DNA of 64,000 bases from an uncultured Clostridia bacterium (lineage in GTDB: Bacteria > Bacillota > Clostridia > Peptostreptococcales > Anaerovoracaceae), in NCBI GenBank assembly GCA_934278925.1, contig CAKQWJ010000002.1, forward strand, positions 62,001 to 126,000, written 5' to 3'. Both the position numbers and the translations under genes were made by a program. Shown one piece after another: positions 7,652 through 16,815 of this stretch. How positions within the stretch are numbered: position 1 is the stretch's first letter; each line of letters begins with the position of its first letter. The notes beneath the pieces were generated by a model that saw only the letters and a program-made list of their open reading frames with translations, was not told where the DNA came from and made no database searches.

Positions 7652-8836
7652 ATGAAAAAAACTGTCAGAGACATTCAGTGGGCGGGAAAAACAGCGGTAA
7701 TGCGCTGTGATTTCAACGTACCGATGAAGGATGGCGTTATTACGGACGATACGAGAATCGTGGCAGCACTGCCGACCATCCGTTACCTGCATGAGAACGG
7801 TGCAAAAATCGTTCTTATGTCCCACATGGGAAGACCGAAGGGAGAACCGAAGCCGGAATTCTCTCTGAAGCCGGTATGCAAGAAGCTGTCCGAGTACCTG
7901 GAGCTGGAGGTTCACTTTGTTGCTTCCGACCGCGTAGTAGATGAGGACGTGAAGGAACAGGTTCGTAATTTGAAGGCGGGAGATATCGCTCTTCTTCAGA
8001 ACGTTCGTTACAGAAACGAAGAGACGAAGAACGATCCGGAATTCTCCAAGGAGCTGTCGGAGCTGGGCGATGTATTCGTTCAGGAAGCGTTCGGTACGGC
8101 ACACCGTGCACATGCATCCACAACCGGAATTGCATCCTACATCCCGGCGGTATCCGGCTTCCTGATTGAGAAGGAGCTGCAGTTCCTGGGACAGGCAGTC
8201 AACAATCCGGAAAGACCGTTCGCCGCAATCATGGGCGGAGCAAAGGTCGGTGACAAGATTCCGGTAATTACCAATCTGCTGAACAAGGTGGACATCCTGA
8301 TCATCGGCGGCGGAATGGTATATACATTCCTGAAGGCGCAGGGCTATTCCATCGGAACATCCCTGCTGGACGAAGAAGGTCTGGCACTGGTTCCGGAAAT
8401 TCTGAAGAAGGCCGAAGAGAACAACGTTCAGCTGCTGCTTCCGGTGGATACCGTTGCAGCGGACAAGTTTGCGGAAGATGCGGCGTACGATTGCTATGAT
8501 GCAGATCAGATTCCGGAAGACCGCATGGGTCTGGATATCGGACCGAAGACCATCGAGCTCTTTACCGATGCACTGAAGACCGCAAAGACCATCGTATGGA
8601 ACGGACCGATGGGCGTATTCGAAATGGCACCGTTCGCAGTAGGTACAAAAGCAATTGCGAAATGCCTGGCAGATTCCGACGCCACCACCATTATCGGCGG
8701 CGGAGATTCGGCCGCTGCGGTTCAGCAGTTCGGATACGGAGATTCCATGACACATATTTCCACCGGTGGTGGTGCCAGCCTGGAATTCCTGGAGGGCAAA
8801 GAACTTCCGGGTATTGCCATTCTGGATGAGAAATAG
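7652..8836 (+). CDS. pgk: Phosphoglycerate kinase
   Basis: The kinase makes ATP from 1,3-bisphosphoglycerate in glycolysis. The 394-residue product shows the N-terminal signature AVMRCDFNVPMKDG, the substrate-binding SHMGRPKGEP, and the C-terminal nucleotide-binding GGGDSAAAV and HISTGGGASLEF. ATG 7652 is chosen over the longer frame because GAAAGGTG lies just upstream and the protein then begins MKKTVRDI as in homologues. It is followed by tpiA after 18 bases. Confidence 0.98.
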   Translation: MKKTVRDIQWAGKTAVMRCDFNVPMKDGVITDDTRIVAALPTIRYLHENGAKIVLMSHMGRPKGEPKPEFSLKPVCKKLSEYLELEVHFVASDRVVDEDVKEQVRNLKAGDIALLQNVRYRNEETKNDPEFSKELSELGDVFVQEAFGTAHRAHASTTGIASYIPAVSGFLIEKELQFLGQAVNNPERPFAAIMGGAKVGDKIPVITNLLNKVDILIIGGGMVYTFLKAQGYSIGTSLLDEEGLALVPEILKKAEENNVQLLLPVDTVAADKFAEDAAYDCYDADQIPEDRMGLDIGPKTIELFTDALKTAKTIVWNGPMGVFEMAPFAVGTKAIAKCLADSDATTIIGGGDSAAAVQQFGYGDSMTHISTGGGASLEFLEGKELPGIAILDEK

Positions 8837-8854
8837 GATAGGAGATTGCAAAGA

Positions 8855-9619
8855 ATGAAAAGATTTTTAATTGCGGGAAACTGGAAAATGAACAAAACCA
8901 CTGCGCAGGCCGTTCATTACGTACATGAACTGAAGGCGCAGAAGCTGACCAATCCGGAATCGGTGGCAATTATTGCACCGTTTACCCAGCTGGAAGCGCT
9001 GAAGAAGGAGCTGGAAGGAACCGGAATTTCCTTGGGTGCGCAGAACGTTCACTATGAGCATTCCGGCGCATTCACCGGAGAGATTTCCGTGGACATGCTG
9101 AAGGAAATCGGTGTGGATTATTGCGTCGTTGGGCACTCTGAAAGAAGAGAATACTTTAACGAGACGGATGAAACGGTGAACCGTAAATTAAAGGTTCTTT
9201 TGGAAGAGGGCATCACCCCGATTCTTTGCGTCGGAGAGTCCCTGGAAGTTCGGGAGAAGAAGCAGGAGCAGGCATTCGTATGCGGCCAGCTGGGCGCAGC
9301 ATTTGCCGGAATTCCGCAGGAGTATGCGGAAAAGGTGGTAATCGCTTATGAGCCGATCTGGGCCATCGGCACCGGACACACCGCGACGCCGGAGCAGGCA
9401 GAAGAGATGTGTGCATTCATTCGCGGAATGATGCAGGGACTGTACGACATGTCCATCGGAGATAAGCTCATCATTCAGTACGGCGGAAGCATGAAGCCGG
9501 CCAATGCGAAGGAACTTCTGGAGAAAACCGATATCAACGGCGGCCTGATTGGCGGAGCCAGCCTGAAGGTAAAGGATTTCGCAGAAATCGCAAAGACCGC
9601 GGCCGAACTGGCAGAATAA
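8855..9619 (+). CDS. tpiA: Triosephosphate isomerase
   Basis: The enzyme interconverts dihydroxyacetone phosphate and glyceraldehyde-3-phosphate. The 254-residue TIM barrel contains the N-terminal AGNWKMNKT, the catalytic His in VVGHSERREYF and the catalytic Glu in AYEPIWAIGTG. ATG 8855 follows AGGATAGGAGA; an in-frame TTG at 8846 would sit inside this ribosome-binding region. It ends the glycolytic run at a strong terminator. Confidence 0.98.
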   Translation: MKRFLIAGNWKMNKTTAQAVHYVHELKAQKLTNPESVAIIAPFTQLEALKKELEGTGISLGAQNVHYEHSGAFTGEISVDMLKEIGVDYCVVGHSERREYFNETDETVNRKLKVLLEEGITPILCVGESLEVREKKQEQAFVCGQLGAAFAGIPQEYAEKVVIAYEPIWAIGTGHTATPEQAEEMCAFIRGMMQGLYDMSIGDKLIIQYGGSMKPANAKELLEKTDINGGLIGGASLKVKDFAEIAKTAAELAE

Positions 9620-9634
9620 TTAAAAGAATATGAG

Positions 9635-9679
9635 TAAAAAAGTTCGAACCATTCGCAAGTGAGTGGTTCGAACTTTTTC
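9635..9679. terminator. Bidirectional terminator between tpiA and leuB
   Basis: AAAAAGTTCGAACCA pairs with TGGTTCGAACTTTTT around a short loop; poly-T occurs on both strands. It separates the convergent tpiA and leuB genes. Confidence 0.85.
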
Positions 9680-9704
9680 TTATGAAGACCTTTATTCGCA
9701 GGTT

Positions 9705-10781
9705 TTATTGAATGTATCCCGCAATGCGGTCTCCGGTTTCCGCGGTTCCGGAAACCGCATCGCCTGTTCCGGCAATATCGGCGGTACGGAATCCGTCGGC
9801 CAAGAATCGGCGAACCGCATCTTCCACCGCATCCGCTTCCTCGCTGAGATTAAAGGTGTATCTCAGCATCATGGCGGCAGACAGTATGGTGGCAATCGGA
9901 TTGGCTTTATCAGTGCCGGCGATATCCGGTGCCGAGCCGTGAACCGGCTCGTACATTCCGAAGTTGCCGTCGGCCAGGCTGGCGGATGGCAGCATACCGA
10001 TGGAACCGGTAATCTGGCTGGCTTCATCGGAGAGAATATCTCCGAACATATTGCTGGTAACGATGACGTCGAAGTGTTTCGGATCCCGAATCAGCTGCAT
10101 CGCAGCATTGTCTACATACATGTTGTCCAGCTCAACATCGCCGTATTCACTGCTCATCTCGCCCACGATTTTTCTCCAAAGGCGAGAGCTGTCCAGCACG
10201 TTGGCTTTATCCACGCTGGTTACCCGGCCGTTTCTCTTGGATGCCATCTCAAAGGCCGTCCGGGCAATTCGCTGAATCTCGTAGTCCGAATACTTCTCCA
10301 CATCGCAGGCGGTGACGGAGCCGTCTTCGTTGCTCTCCGTAACGTGCTCACCAAAGTAGATTCCGCCGGTGAGTTCCCGAACAATCAGAATATCCAGACC
10401 GCCGTCCAGAATGGATGGCTTCAACGGGGACGCATCTGCCAGTTCTTGGAAAATCATGGCCGGTCTCAGATTAGCATAGAGCCCAAGGGCTTTTCGCAAT
10501 CCCAGAAGGGCGCGCTCCGGGCGCCGGGGGCCGGGTACATGATCCCATTTCGGGCCTCCTACGGCACCCAGAAGAACGGCATCGCTGTTTTTGCACGCTT
10601 TCACGGTGGCTTCCGGCAGGCACTCGCCGTATTCATCGATGGCGGCACCTCCGGCAAGTACGGTGGTGTAATTGAATTGATGATTGTATTTTTGGCCGAT
10701 GGCATTCAGCACTTTGATGGCTTCCCCCACGACCTCCGGGCCGATTCCGTCTCCCGGTACTACTGCGATATTGTATTTCAA
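9705..10781 (-). CDS. leuB: 3-isopropylmalate dehydrogenase
   Basis: This is the NAD-dependent oxidative decarboxylase of leucine synthesis. The 358-residue protein has the N-terminal AVVPGDGIGPEVV, the LeuB substrate segment LLGLRKALGLYANLRP, the catalytic Tyr in GGIYFGEH, and the metal/NAD region NMFGDILSDEASQ and EPVHGSAPDIAGTDKANP. It follows leuA by 13 bases behind AGGAGG, so both are read from the T-box-controlled promoter. leuC and leuD are not in the window. Confidence 0.97.
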   Translation of the reverse strand: MKYNIAVVPGDGIGPEVVGEAIKVLNAIGQKYNHQFNYTTVLAGGAAIDEYGECLPEATVKACKNSDAVLLGAVGGPKWDHVPGPRRPERALLGLRKALGLYANLRPAMIFQELADASPLKPSILDGGLDILIVRELTGGIYFGEHVTESNEDGSVTACDVEKYSDYEIQRIARTAFEMASKRNGRVTSVDKANVLDSSRLWRKIVGEMSSEYGDVELDNMYVDNAAMQLIRDPKHFDVIVTSNMFGDILSDEASQITGSIGMLPSASLADGNFGMYEPVHGSAPDIAGTDKANPIATILSAAMMLRYTFNLSEEADAVEDAVRRFLADGFRTADIAGTGDAVSGTAETGDRIAGYIQ

Positions 10782-10794
10782 ATTTGCCTCCTGC

Positions 10795-12492
10795 TTACAT
10801 GAATTTCTTTACCTTGTTCATACGATTGATGGCGCTGACCAGTGCGTTCACCGTGGCCAGAATAATGTCCGGCTGTGTTCCCACGCCCCAGTACTTCTTT
10901 CCGCTTTCATCGGCGATGCATACGTAGGATGCGGCTTTGGATTTGGACCCTACGGTGAGGGCATTCTCTGCGTAAGTGATGAAATCGTACTGAATGTCGT
11001 ATTTTGTTTTTGTCAGCGCATCCCGGATGGCGTCCAGACGACCGTTGCCTTCTCCATCCAGATGGAATACTTCCCCGTTGATTACGGCACGCACCTTTAC
11101 GTTGTACAGGTTTTCTTCCTTAGTAGAAGAGTAGTGATTGAAGGTAGCATCGGTGATGTCCAGCGGGGAGAAGTCGTTGATGTATTCTGCGGCAAAGTAG
11201 TCCAGAATCTCCTGCGGGGAGAGCTCCTCATGATGTTTGTCGGAGATATCCTTCATCATATAACCCACCTCGGAACGCATATCCTTCGGCAGATCGAAAC
11301 CGAAGTTCTGTTCCAGGATGTATGCCACGCCACCCTTGCCGGACTGGCTGTTGATTCGAATAACGTCGCCGTCGTATCTTCTGCCCACATCATGCGGATC
11401 GATTGGCAGGTACGGAACCGTCCACTGATGGAGATTTTTCTCCTTTCTCCAGTTCATTCCCTTGGAAATCGCGTCCTGATGAGAACCGGAGAATGCGGCG
11501 AATACCAGCTCGCCGGCATACGGCTGTCTCGGACCCACGGTCATGCCGGTGAATTCTTCGTAAGCTTCCACGATGGCCGGCATGTTGGAGAAGTCCAGGC
11601 CGGTTTCCACGCCATGGGTATACATGTTCATGGCGATGGTGATGATGTCCGCATTTCCGGTTCTCTCACCGTTTCCGAAGAGGGTACCTTCAATTCGGTC
11701 CGCACCGGCCAAAATGCCCAGTTCCGCATCGGCCACACCGGTTCCTCGGTCGTTGTGAGGGTGGAGGGAGATGCGCACACCGTCCCGATTATGGATGTTC
11801 TTGTGCATGTATTCTACCTGATTCGCGTAGATATGCGGCAAGGACATTTCCACGGTTGCCGGAAGGTTCAGAATCATTGGATGGTCCGGCGTCGGATTCC
11901 AGATGTCGATTACGGCGTTGCTCACTTCCAGTGCGTATTCCGGCTCGGTTCCGGTAAAGCTTTCCGGAGAGTATTCAAAGACGAAATTCGTGCCCGGATA
12001 TTTGGCCGCATACTCGTTCATGAGCTTGGCGCCGTCGATGGCAATCTGTTTGATCTCTTCCTTTGATTTCCGGAAAACCTGTTCCCGCTGAGCCACGGAA
12101 GTGGAGTTATACAGGTGCACCACCGCGTTCTTTGCTCCCTGAAGTGCGGCAAAGGTTTTGTCAATGATGTGGGCACGGGACTGGGTCAGCACCTGTACGG
12201 TAACATCATCCGGAATCATGTCCTTTTCAATCAGTGTGCGGAGGAATTCAAACTCGGTCTCCGATGCTGCCGGGAATCCCACTTCGATTTCCTTAAAGCC
12301 GATGTCTACCAGAACCTTAAAGAATGCAAGCTTTTCTTCCAAAGACATGGGAACCACCAGTGCCTGATTGCCGTCCCGAAGATCTACGCTGCACCAGTAG
12401 GGTGCTTTTTCGATATGATCCTTCTTTACCCAATCGTAGGTTGTTTCCGGTGGGTTATAGTAACCCGGCTGATACTTTTTTGCATTATCCAT
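10795..12492 (-). CDS. leuA: 2-isopropylmalate synthase (long, LeuA type 2 form)
   Basis: It condenses acetyl-CoA with 2-oxoisovalerate as the committed step to leucine. The 565-residue sequence resembles the actinobacterial/fungal-type LeuA: it begins with YQPGYYNPPETTYDWVKKDH and carries the catalytic-barrel motifs SVDLRDGNQALV and SLHPHNDRGTGVADAELG. A C-terminal LeuA regulatory domain (VGSKSKAASYVCIADESG region) suggests leucine feedback inhibition. AGGAGGAATTTGAA precedes the ATG. Transcription is governed by the upstream T-box. Confidence 0.96.
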   Translation of the reverse strand: MDNAKKYQPGYYNPPETTYDWVKKDHIEKAPYWCSVDLRDGNQALVVPMSLEEKLAFFKVLVDIGFKEIEVGFPAASETEFEFLRTLIEKDMIPDDVTVQVLTQSRAHIIDKTFAALQGAKNAVVHLYNSTSVAQREQVFRKSKEEIKQIAIDGAKLMNEYAAKYPGTNFVFEYSPESFTGTEPEYALEVSNAVIDIWNPTPDHPMILNLPATVEMSLPHIYANQVEYMHKNIHNRDGVRISLHPHNDRGTGVADAELGILAGADRIEGTLFGNGERTGNADIITIAMNMYTHGVETGLDFSNMPAIVEAYEEFTGMTVGPRQPYAGELVFAAFSGSHQDAISKGMNWRKEKNLHQWTVPYLPIDPHDVGRRYDGDVIRINSQSGKGGVAYILEQNFGFDLPKDMRSEVGYMMKDISDKHHEELSPQEILDYFAAEYINDFSPLDITDATFNHYSSTKEENLYNVKVRAVINGEVFHLDGEGNGRLDAIRDALTKTKYDIQYDFITYAENALTVGSKSKAASYVCIADESGKKYWGVGTQPDIILATVNALVSAINRMNKVKKFM

Positions 12493-12529
12493 TTCAAATT
12501 CCTCCTAATAATGTAATCTCTCGATGAAC

Positions 12530-12758
12530 AGTCCCATAAAAAAATCCCTTCGCTGTTCATCGTAACCGATGAAACGAAGAGACGAAATAATCCGCGGTAC
12601 CACTCTTCTTGGCCGCGCCGCAATGAGGCAGCCCACTTGTAGAATGTCAGCTCAGGGGTGAGACACCTAACCGATCCTGCATCCTCACACCACCCGGATG
12701 CTCTCTGAAAGTCTCTGCGAAAGGTTTATTCCCGTCAACGCTAGTGCATATTCAGTTC
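12530..12758 (-). promoter_or_regulatory. T-box riboswitch, probably leucine-specific, upstream of leuA
   Basis: Read on the minus strand, this leader contains a stem I region with AGAGAG and GGTG elements and a possible specifier CTC (Leu) in GTGTCTCACC. The conserved T-box GAGTGGTACCGCGGATTAT lies at about 12588-12606, where it can pair with the uncharged tRNA 3' end. A competing terminator hairpin follows (CTTCGTTTCATCG, GTTA loop, partner arm, then seven T at about 12536-12585). Uncharged tRNA-Leu would favour read-through into leuA-leuB. The T-box core is certain; the specifier codon is inferred from position. Confidence 0.88.
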
Positions 12759-12764
12759 TTGTAT

Positions 12765-12793
12765 AGAATACATTATATTTTGTGCAAAGTCAA
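12765..12793 (-). promoter_or_regulatory. leuAB promoter
   Basis: On the minus strand, TTGACT (12788-12793) and TATTCT (12765-12770) are spaced by 17 bases and lie just ahead of the T-box leader. Confidence 0.75.
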
Positions 12794-12853
12794 CTAAAAA
12801 TATTTAGAAGTTTGAAAAATAATACATAACTTGTATATCAGCACAAATTTGTG

Positions 12854-12881
12854 TTGACAATTTATCTTTGGTAACTATAAT
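12854..12881 (+). promoter_or_regulatory. ilvBNDA promoter
   Basis: A consensus TTGACA (12854-12859) and TATAAT (12876-12881) are spaced by 16 bases, starting about 36 bases before the ilvB start codon. The leader is too short for a T-box, so this operon is controlled differently from the divergent leuAB operon. Confidence 0.85.
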
Positions 12882-12926
12882 TAAATTATTCAACTGCAAA
12901 ATTTGACGTAAGAAAGGGTGATATCT

Positions 12927-14588
12927 ATGAAATTGACGGGATCTCAAATTGTGGCCGAAGTGCTGCTGGATCACGGAGTAGACACGATTTTCGGATATCC
13001 GGGCGGGACTGCACTGAACATTTACGATGAGCTGTATAAATACAGCGATCGAATCAAGCATGTTCTCACGGCGCATGAGCAAGGGGCAAGCCATGCGGCG
13101 GACGGATACGCCAGAGCCACCGGAAAAGTCGGGGTGGTAATGTCTACCAGCGGACCGGGAGCGACGAACCTGGTAACGGGCATTGCGACGGCATGTCTGG
13201 ACAGCGTTCCGCTGCTGGCCATCACATCCAACGTACCGGATTCATTAATCGGTAAGGATGCGTTCCAGGAAATCGACATTGCCGGTGTAACGATGCCGAT
13301 TACGAAGCATAATTTTTTCGTGAATCGAATTGAAGACCTGGCGGACACGCTGAGGGAGGCATTTGTCATCGCTCAGAGTGGACGGCCGGGACCGGTTCTG
13401 GTGGACATCACAAAGGATGTGACGGCGGCCACCTATGAGTACGAGAACAAGAGACCGCTTCCGCTTCGTCCGGATCCGGAAATTCGGAAGGACGATATCC
13501 GGGCGGCGGTGAAGATGATCAATGCGGCGGAAAAGCCGGTGATGTATGTTGGCGGCGGTGTGATGCAGTCCTGTGCCGGCGAATTGGTTCAGGAGCTGGC
13601 GCGAAAAGCCAACATCCCGGTGGTCAATACGCTGATGGCAACAGGCGTAATGGATACCGAGGACGACCTCTGCCTGGGCATGGTGGGAATGCACGGTTCC
13701 GTCGCCGCCAATCGGGCGATTCAGCATGCAGATCTGATTATTGCACTGGGTGCTCGCTTCAGCGACCGCGTGGCGCAGGATACCAAAACCTGGGGCCGCA
13801 GTGCCCGCATCCTTCAGGTGGACATCGACAACAGCGAAATCAACAAAAACGTCATGATCGACAAGTCGGTCATCGCCAACGTTCACGAATTTTTGGAGAA
13901 GGCCATTCCTTTTGTGGAGAAGGCGGATCATTCCGAATGGAGGGAGCGGACGGTTTCCTGGAAAAAGAAGGCGCCGTATGTAAAGGCAACCGACTGTCCG
14001 CTGCATCCGAAGGACATCATGACCACCATTTCCGAATCTGTAAATGACGATGCGTATTTCGTAACGGATGTGGGACAGCATCAGATGTGGGCGGCACAGT
14101 ACCTCCACCATCGGAAGCCGCACCGGTTTATCACCAGCGGCGGACTGGGCACCATGGGATTCGGATACGGTGCGGCCATCGGCACTCAGATGGCCCATCC
14201 GGATAATCAGGTGGTCCATATCACGGGAGATGCCTCCTTCCAGATGAACCTGAACGAGGTGGTAACTGCAGAGACGCAGCATTTGCCAATCATCACGGTG
14301 ATTCTGAACAACTCCGTGCTGGGCATGGTATACCAGTGGCAGACCATTTTCTATGACCAACGGTATTCCAACACCACACCGCATCGAAAGGTGGACTATG
14401 TAAAGGTGGCGGAAGGGTTCAGCATTAAAGGATTCCGGGCGACCACGCCGGAAGAGTTTCAAGATGCCTTCCGTCAGGCACTTCAGGAAGACGGTCCGGT
14501 ATGGATTGAATGCGTTATTTCTCAGGATGAACGCGTGCTGCCGATGATTCCGGGCGGCAAGAGCGTGGATGATATGATTGTAGGATAG
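12927..14588 (+). CDS. ilvB: Acetolactate synthase large subunit (copy 1)
   Basis: This thiamine-diphosphate enzyme makes acetolactate and acetohydroxybutyrate for valine, leucine and isoleucine synthesis. The 553-residue product has the catalytic Glu in AHEQGASHAADGYAR, the N-terminal GYPGGTALNIYDEL, and the ThDP-binding ITGDASFQMNLNE with the downstream ILNNSVLGMVYQWQ. ATG 12927 follows AAAGGGTG; a GTG nine bases earlier falls within this site. It leads the operon ilvB-ilvN-ilvD-ilvA. A second copy lies at 42.6 kb. Confidence 0.96.
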   Translation: MKLTGSQIVAEVLLDHGVDTIFGYPGGTALNIYDELYKYSDRIKHVLTAHEQGASHAADGYARATGKVGVVMSTSGPGATNLVTGIATACLDSVPLLAITSNVPDSLIGKDAFQEIDIAGVTMPITKHNFFVNRIEDLADTLREAFVIAQSGRPGPVLVDITKDVTAATYEYENKRPLPLRPDPEIRKDDIRAAVKMINAAEKPVMYVGGGVMQSCAGELVQELARKANIPVVNTLMATGVMDTEDDLCLGMVGMHGSVAANRAIQHADLIIALGARFSDRVAQDTKTWGRSARILQVDIDNSEINKNVMIDKSVIANVHEFLEKAIPFVEKADHSEWRERTVSWKKKAPYVKATDCPLHPKDIMTTISESVNDDAYFVTDVGQHQMWAAQYLHHRKPHRFITSGGLGTMGFGYGAAIGTQMAHPDNQVVHITGDASFQMNLNEVVTAETQHLPIITVILNNSVLGMVYQWQTIFYDQRYSNTTPHRKVDYVKVAEGFSIKGFRATTPEEFQDAFRQALQEDGPVWIECVISQDERVLPMIPGGKSVDDMIVG

Positions 14589-14597
14589 GAGGGCGTT

Positions 14598-15116
14598 ATG
14601 TATAAACCATTGAAACAAGAAATCGTCAGCGTCCTCGTTCAGAACCAGGCCAACGTTCTGACCCGCGTGATCAGCATGTTCGGCCGAAGAGGATTCAATA
14701 TTGACTCACTGACCGTATCGCCAACCAACAATCCGAAGCTTTCTCGGATTACCATCATGTTCAGTGCGACGGAGCAGTCCATGCAGCAGATTATCACTCA
14801 AACGGAAAAGCTGGAAGTGGTGGAAGAGGTCATTGTCCTCAGCCGGGAGAACAGTTTGTATCGCGAGCTGGTATTGATGCGAATTCAGTGCGAACCGGAA
14901 CAGCGCAGTTCCGTAAAGGAAATCGTGGATATTTTCAGAGGCAAGATTATCGACCTCTCTAAGCATAGTCTGGTAATCGAATTAACCGGAACTCCATCGA
15001 AAATTAATGGTTTCATGGAGGTGATGGAGGAGTATAATATCACTGACGTATGCCGTACCGGAATTACCGGTATCGAAGGTCTGAATCGCGGAGAGGACGA
15101 CCCGGCACAGAAGTAA
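14598..15116 (+). CDS. ilvN: Acetolactate synthase small (regulatory) subunit (copy 1)
   Basis: The regulatory partner of IlvB confers valine feedback. At 172 residues it has the N-terminal ACT domain (VLVQNQANVLTRVISMFGRRGFNIDSLTV) and the C-terminal ALS small-subunit domain ending in RTGITGIEGLNRG. It follows ilvB by nine bases with GGAGGGCG as ribosome binding site. Confidence 0.96.
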   Translation: MYKPLKQEIVSVLVQNQANVLTRVISMFGRRGFNIDSLTVSPTNNPKLSRITIMFSATEQSMQQIITQTEKLEVVEEVIVLSRENSLYRELVLMRIQCEPEQRSSVKEIVDIFRGKIIDLSKHSLVIELTGTPSKINGFMEVMEEYNITDVCRTGITGIEGLNRGEDDPAQK

Positions 15117-15138
15117 TAACATAAAGGAGTATTGGAGA

Positions 15139-16806
15139 ATGACGAAAATAAGTGATAACGTCACAAAAGGAGTGGAGAAGGCCCCGATGCGGAGCCTTTT
15201 CTATGCGATGGGATATACCAAGGAAGAGCTGGAGCGCCCGCTGATCGGCGTGGTTTCCGCTCACAGCGAAATCGTTCCGGGACATATTCATCTGGATAAG
15301 ATTACGGAGGCGGTAAAAGCAGGTGTTCGTATGGCGGGAGGAACCCCGATTATGGTTCCGGCCATCGGCGTGTGCGACGGCATTGCCATGGGTCATGAGG
15401 GTATGAAGTATTCTCTGCCAAGCCGCGAACTCATTGCGGACAGTGTGGAGACCATGGCCAAAGCCCATCAGTTCGACGGACTGGTCCTGGTGCCGAACTG
15501 CGACAAAATCGTACCGGGAATGGTAATGGGTGCATGCCGTATCAACATTCCATCCATCGTTTGTTCCGGCGGACCGATGATGAGCGGCCTGGTAAACGGC
15601 GAAGAAACTTCCCTCTCCAAGATGTTCGAGGCGGTAGGTTCCCGCAAAGCCGGTCTGATTGACGACCAAGGGCTCTGCGAGTTCGAAGAAAACGTGTGCC
15701 CGGGCTGCGGCTCCTGCTCCGGCATGTACACCGCCAACAGCATGAACTGCCTGTGTGAGGCCATCGGTATCGGACTCCCTGGCAACGGAACCGTACCGGC
15801 GGTAACCGGAAAGAGAGTGATGCTGGCAAAACGCGCCGGCATGGCCATCATGGATCTGGTAGAGAAGAACATCTGCCCGAGAGACATCATCAACGAGAAG
15901 TCCGTTCGGAATGCATTGACCTGCGATATGGCGCTGGGATGTTCTTCCAATACTGTGCTTCACCTTCTGGCAATCGCCAACGAGGCGGGCGTGAAGGTAG
16001 ATCTGAACATGTTCAATGAAGTCAGTTCCGTTACGCCGAACCTGTGCCATCTGGCACCGGCCGGCGGCACTCATATGCACGATTTGAACAATGCCGGCGG
16101 CATTCAGGCCGTGCTGGCGGAACTGAACAAAAAGAACCTGATCGATACCACCGCCGTCTGCGCCAACGGGCACACGGTAGCGGAGAATATCGACGGAAAG
16201 CGGATTCTGAACAATAACGCAATTCGAAGCATCGATAATCCGTACAGCGAAACCGGCGGATTGGCCATCCTCTTTGGAAATGTGGCTCCGGAAGGCGCTG
16301 TGGTAAAAAGAAGTGCGGTCGCACCGGAGATGCTGAAGCATACCGGCCCGGCTCGGGTATTCGACAGCGAAGACGAGGCGATTCAGGCCATCTATAACGG
16401 CGATATTCACGACGGAGATGTGGTTGTCATTCGCTACGAAGGTCCGAAGGGCGGCCCGGGAATGAGAGAGATGCTGAATCCGACCAGTGCGCTGGCAGGA
16501 ATGAAGCTGGACAAGACCGTAGCCCTGATTACGGATGGCCGCTTCAGCGGTGCCAGCAGAGGGGCATCCATCGGACACGTGTGCCCGGAAGCGGCGGCCG
16601 GCGGAAACATCGGCCTGATCCGGGAAGGAGATATCATCGAGATTGATATTCCGAAATATCGGATTAACGTGCAGTTAAGCGATGAGGAATTGGACGCGAG
16701 AAGAGCGGCATGGAGTGCACCGGCACCGAAAGTTACAAGCGGCTGGTTGGCGAGATATGCGAAACTGGTAGGTCCTTCGTCGAAGGGCGCAATCATGGAA
16801 CTGTAG
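15139..16806 (+). CDS. ilvD: Dihydroxy-acid dehydratase
   Basis: This iron-sulfur enzyme dehydrates dihydroxyisovalerate and dihydroxymethylvalerate. The 555-residue product has the family motifs APMRSLFYAMG, the Fe-S ligand cysteines in VPNCDKIVPGM and CPGCGSCSGMYTANSMNC, and the C-terminal TDGRFSGASRGASIGHV. AAGGAGTATTGGAGA precedes the ATG. The ketol-acid reductoisomerase gene ilvC is absent from this operon and from the window. Confidence 0.97.
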   Translation: MTKISDNVTKGVEKAPMRSLFYAMGYTKEELERPLIGVVSAHSEIVPGHIHLDKITEAVKAGVRMAGGTPIMVPAIGVCDGIAMGHEGMKYSLPSRELIADSVETMAKAHQFDGLVLVPNCDKIVPGMVMGACRINIPSIVCSGGPMMSGLVNGEETSLSKMFEAVGSRKAGLIDDQGLCEFEENVCPGCGSCSGMYTANSMNCLCEAIGIGLPGNGTVPAVTGKRVMLAKRAGMAIMDLVEKNICPRDIINEKSVRNALTCDMALGCSSNTVLHLLAIANEAGVKVDLNMFNEVSSVTPNLCHLAPAGGTHMHDLNNAGGIQAVLAELNKKNLIDTTAVCANGHTVAENIDGKRILNNNAIRSIDNPYSETGGLAILFGNVAPEGAVVKRSAVAPEMLKHTGPARVFDSEDEAIQAIYNGDIHDGDVVVIRYEGPKGGPGMREMLNPTSALAGMKLDKTVALITDGRFSGASRGASIGHVCPEAAAGGNIGLIREGDIIEIDIPKYRINVQLSDEELDARRAAWSAPAPKVTSGWLARYAKLVGPSSKGAIMEL

Positions 16807-16815
16807 GAGGATGGC

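Noticed and set aside
12588..12760. Possible small peptide leader (classical attenuation) before leuA
   Set aside because: The conserved T-box core and the competing terminator explain the leader; no Leu-rich short frame with a ribosome binding site is evident.
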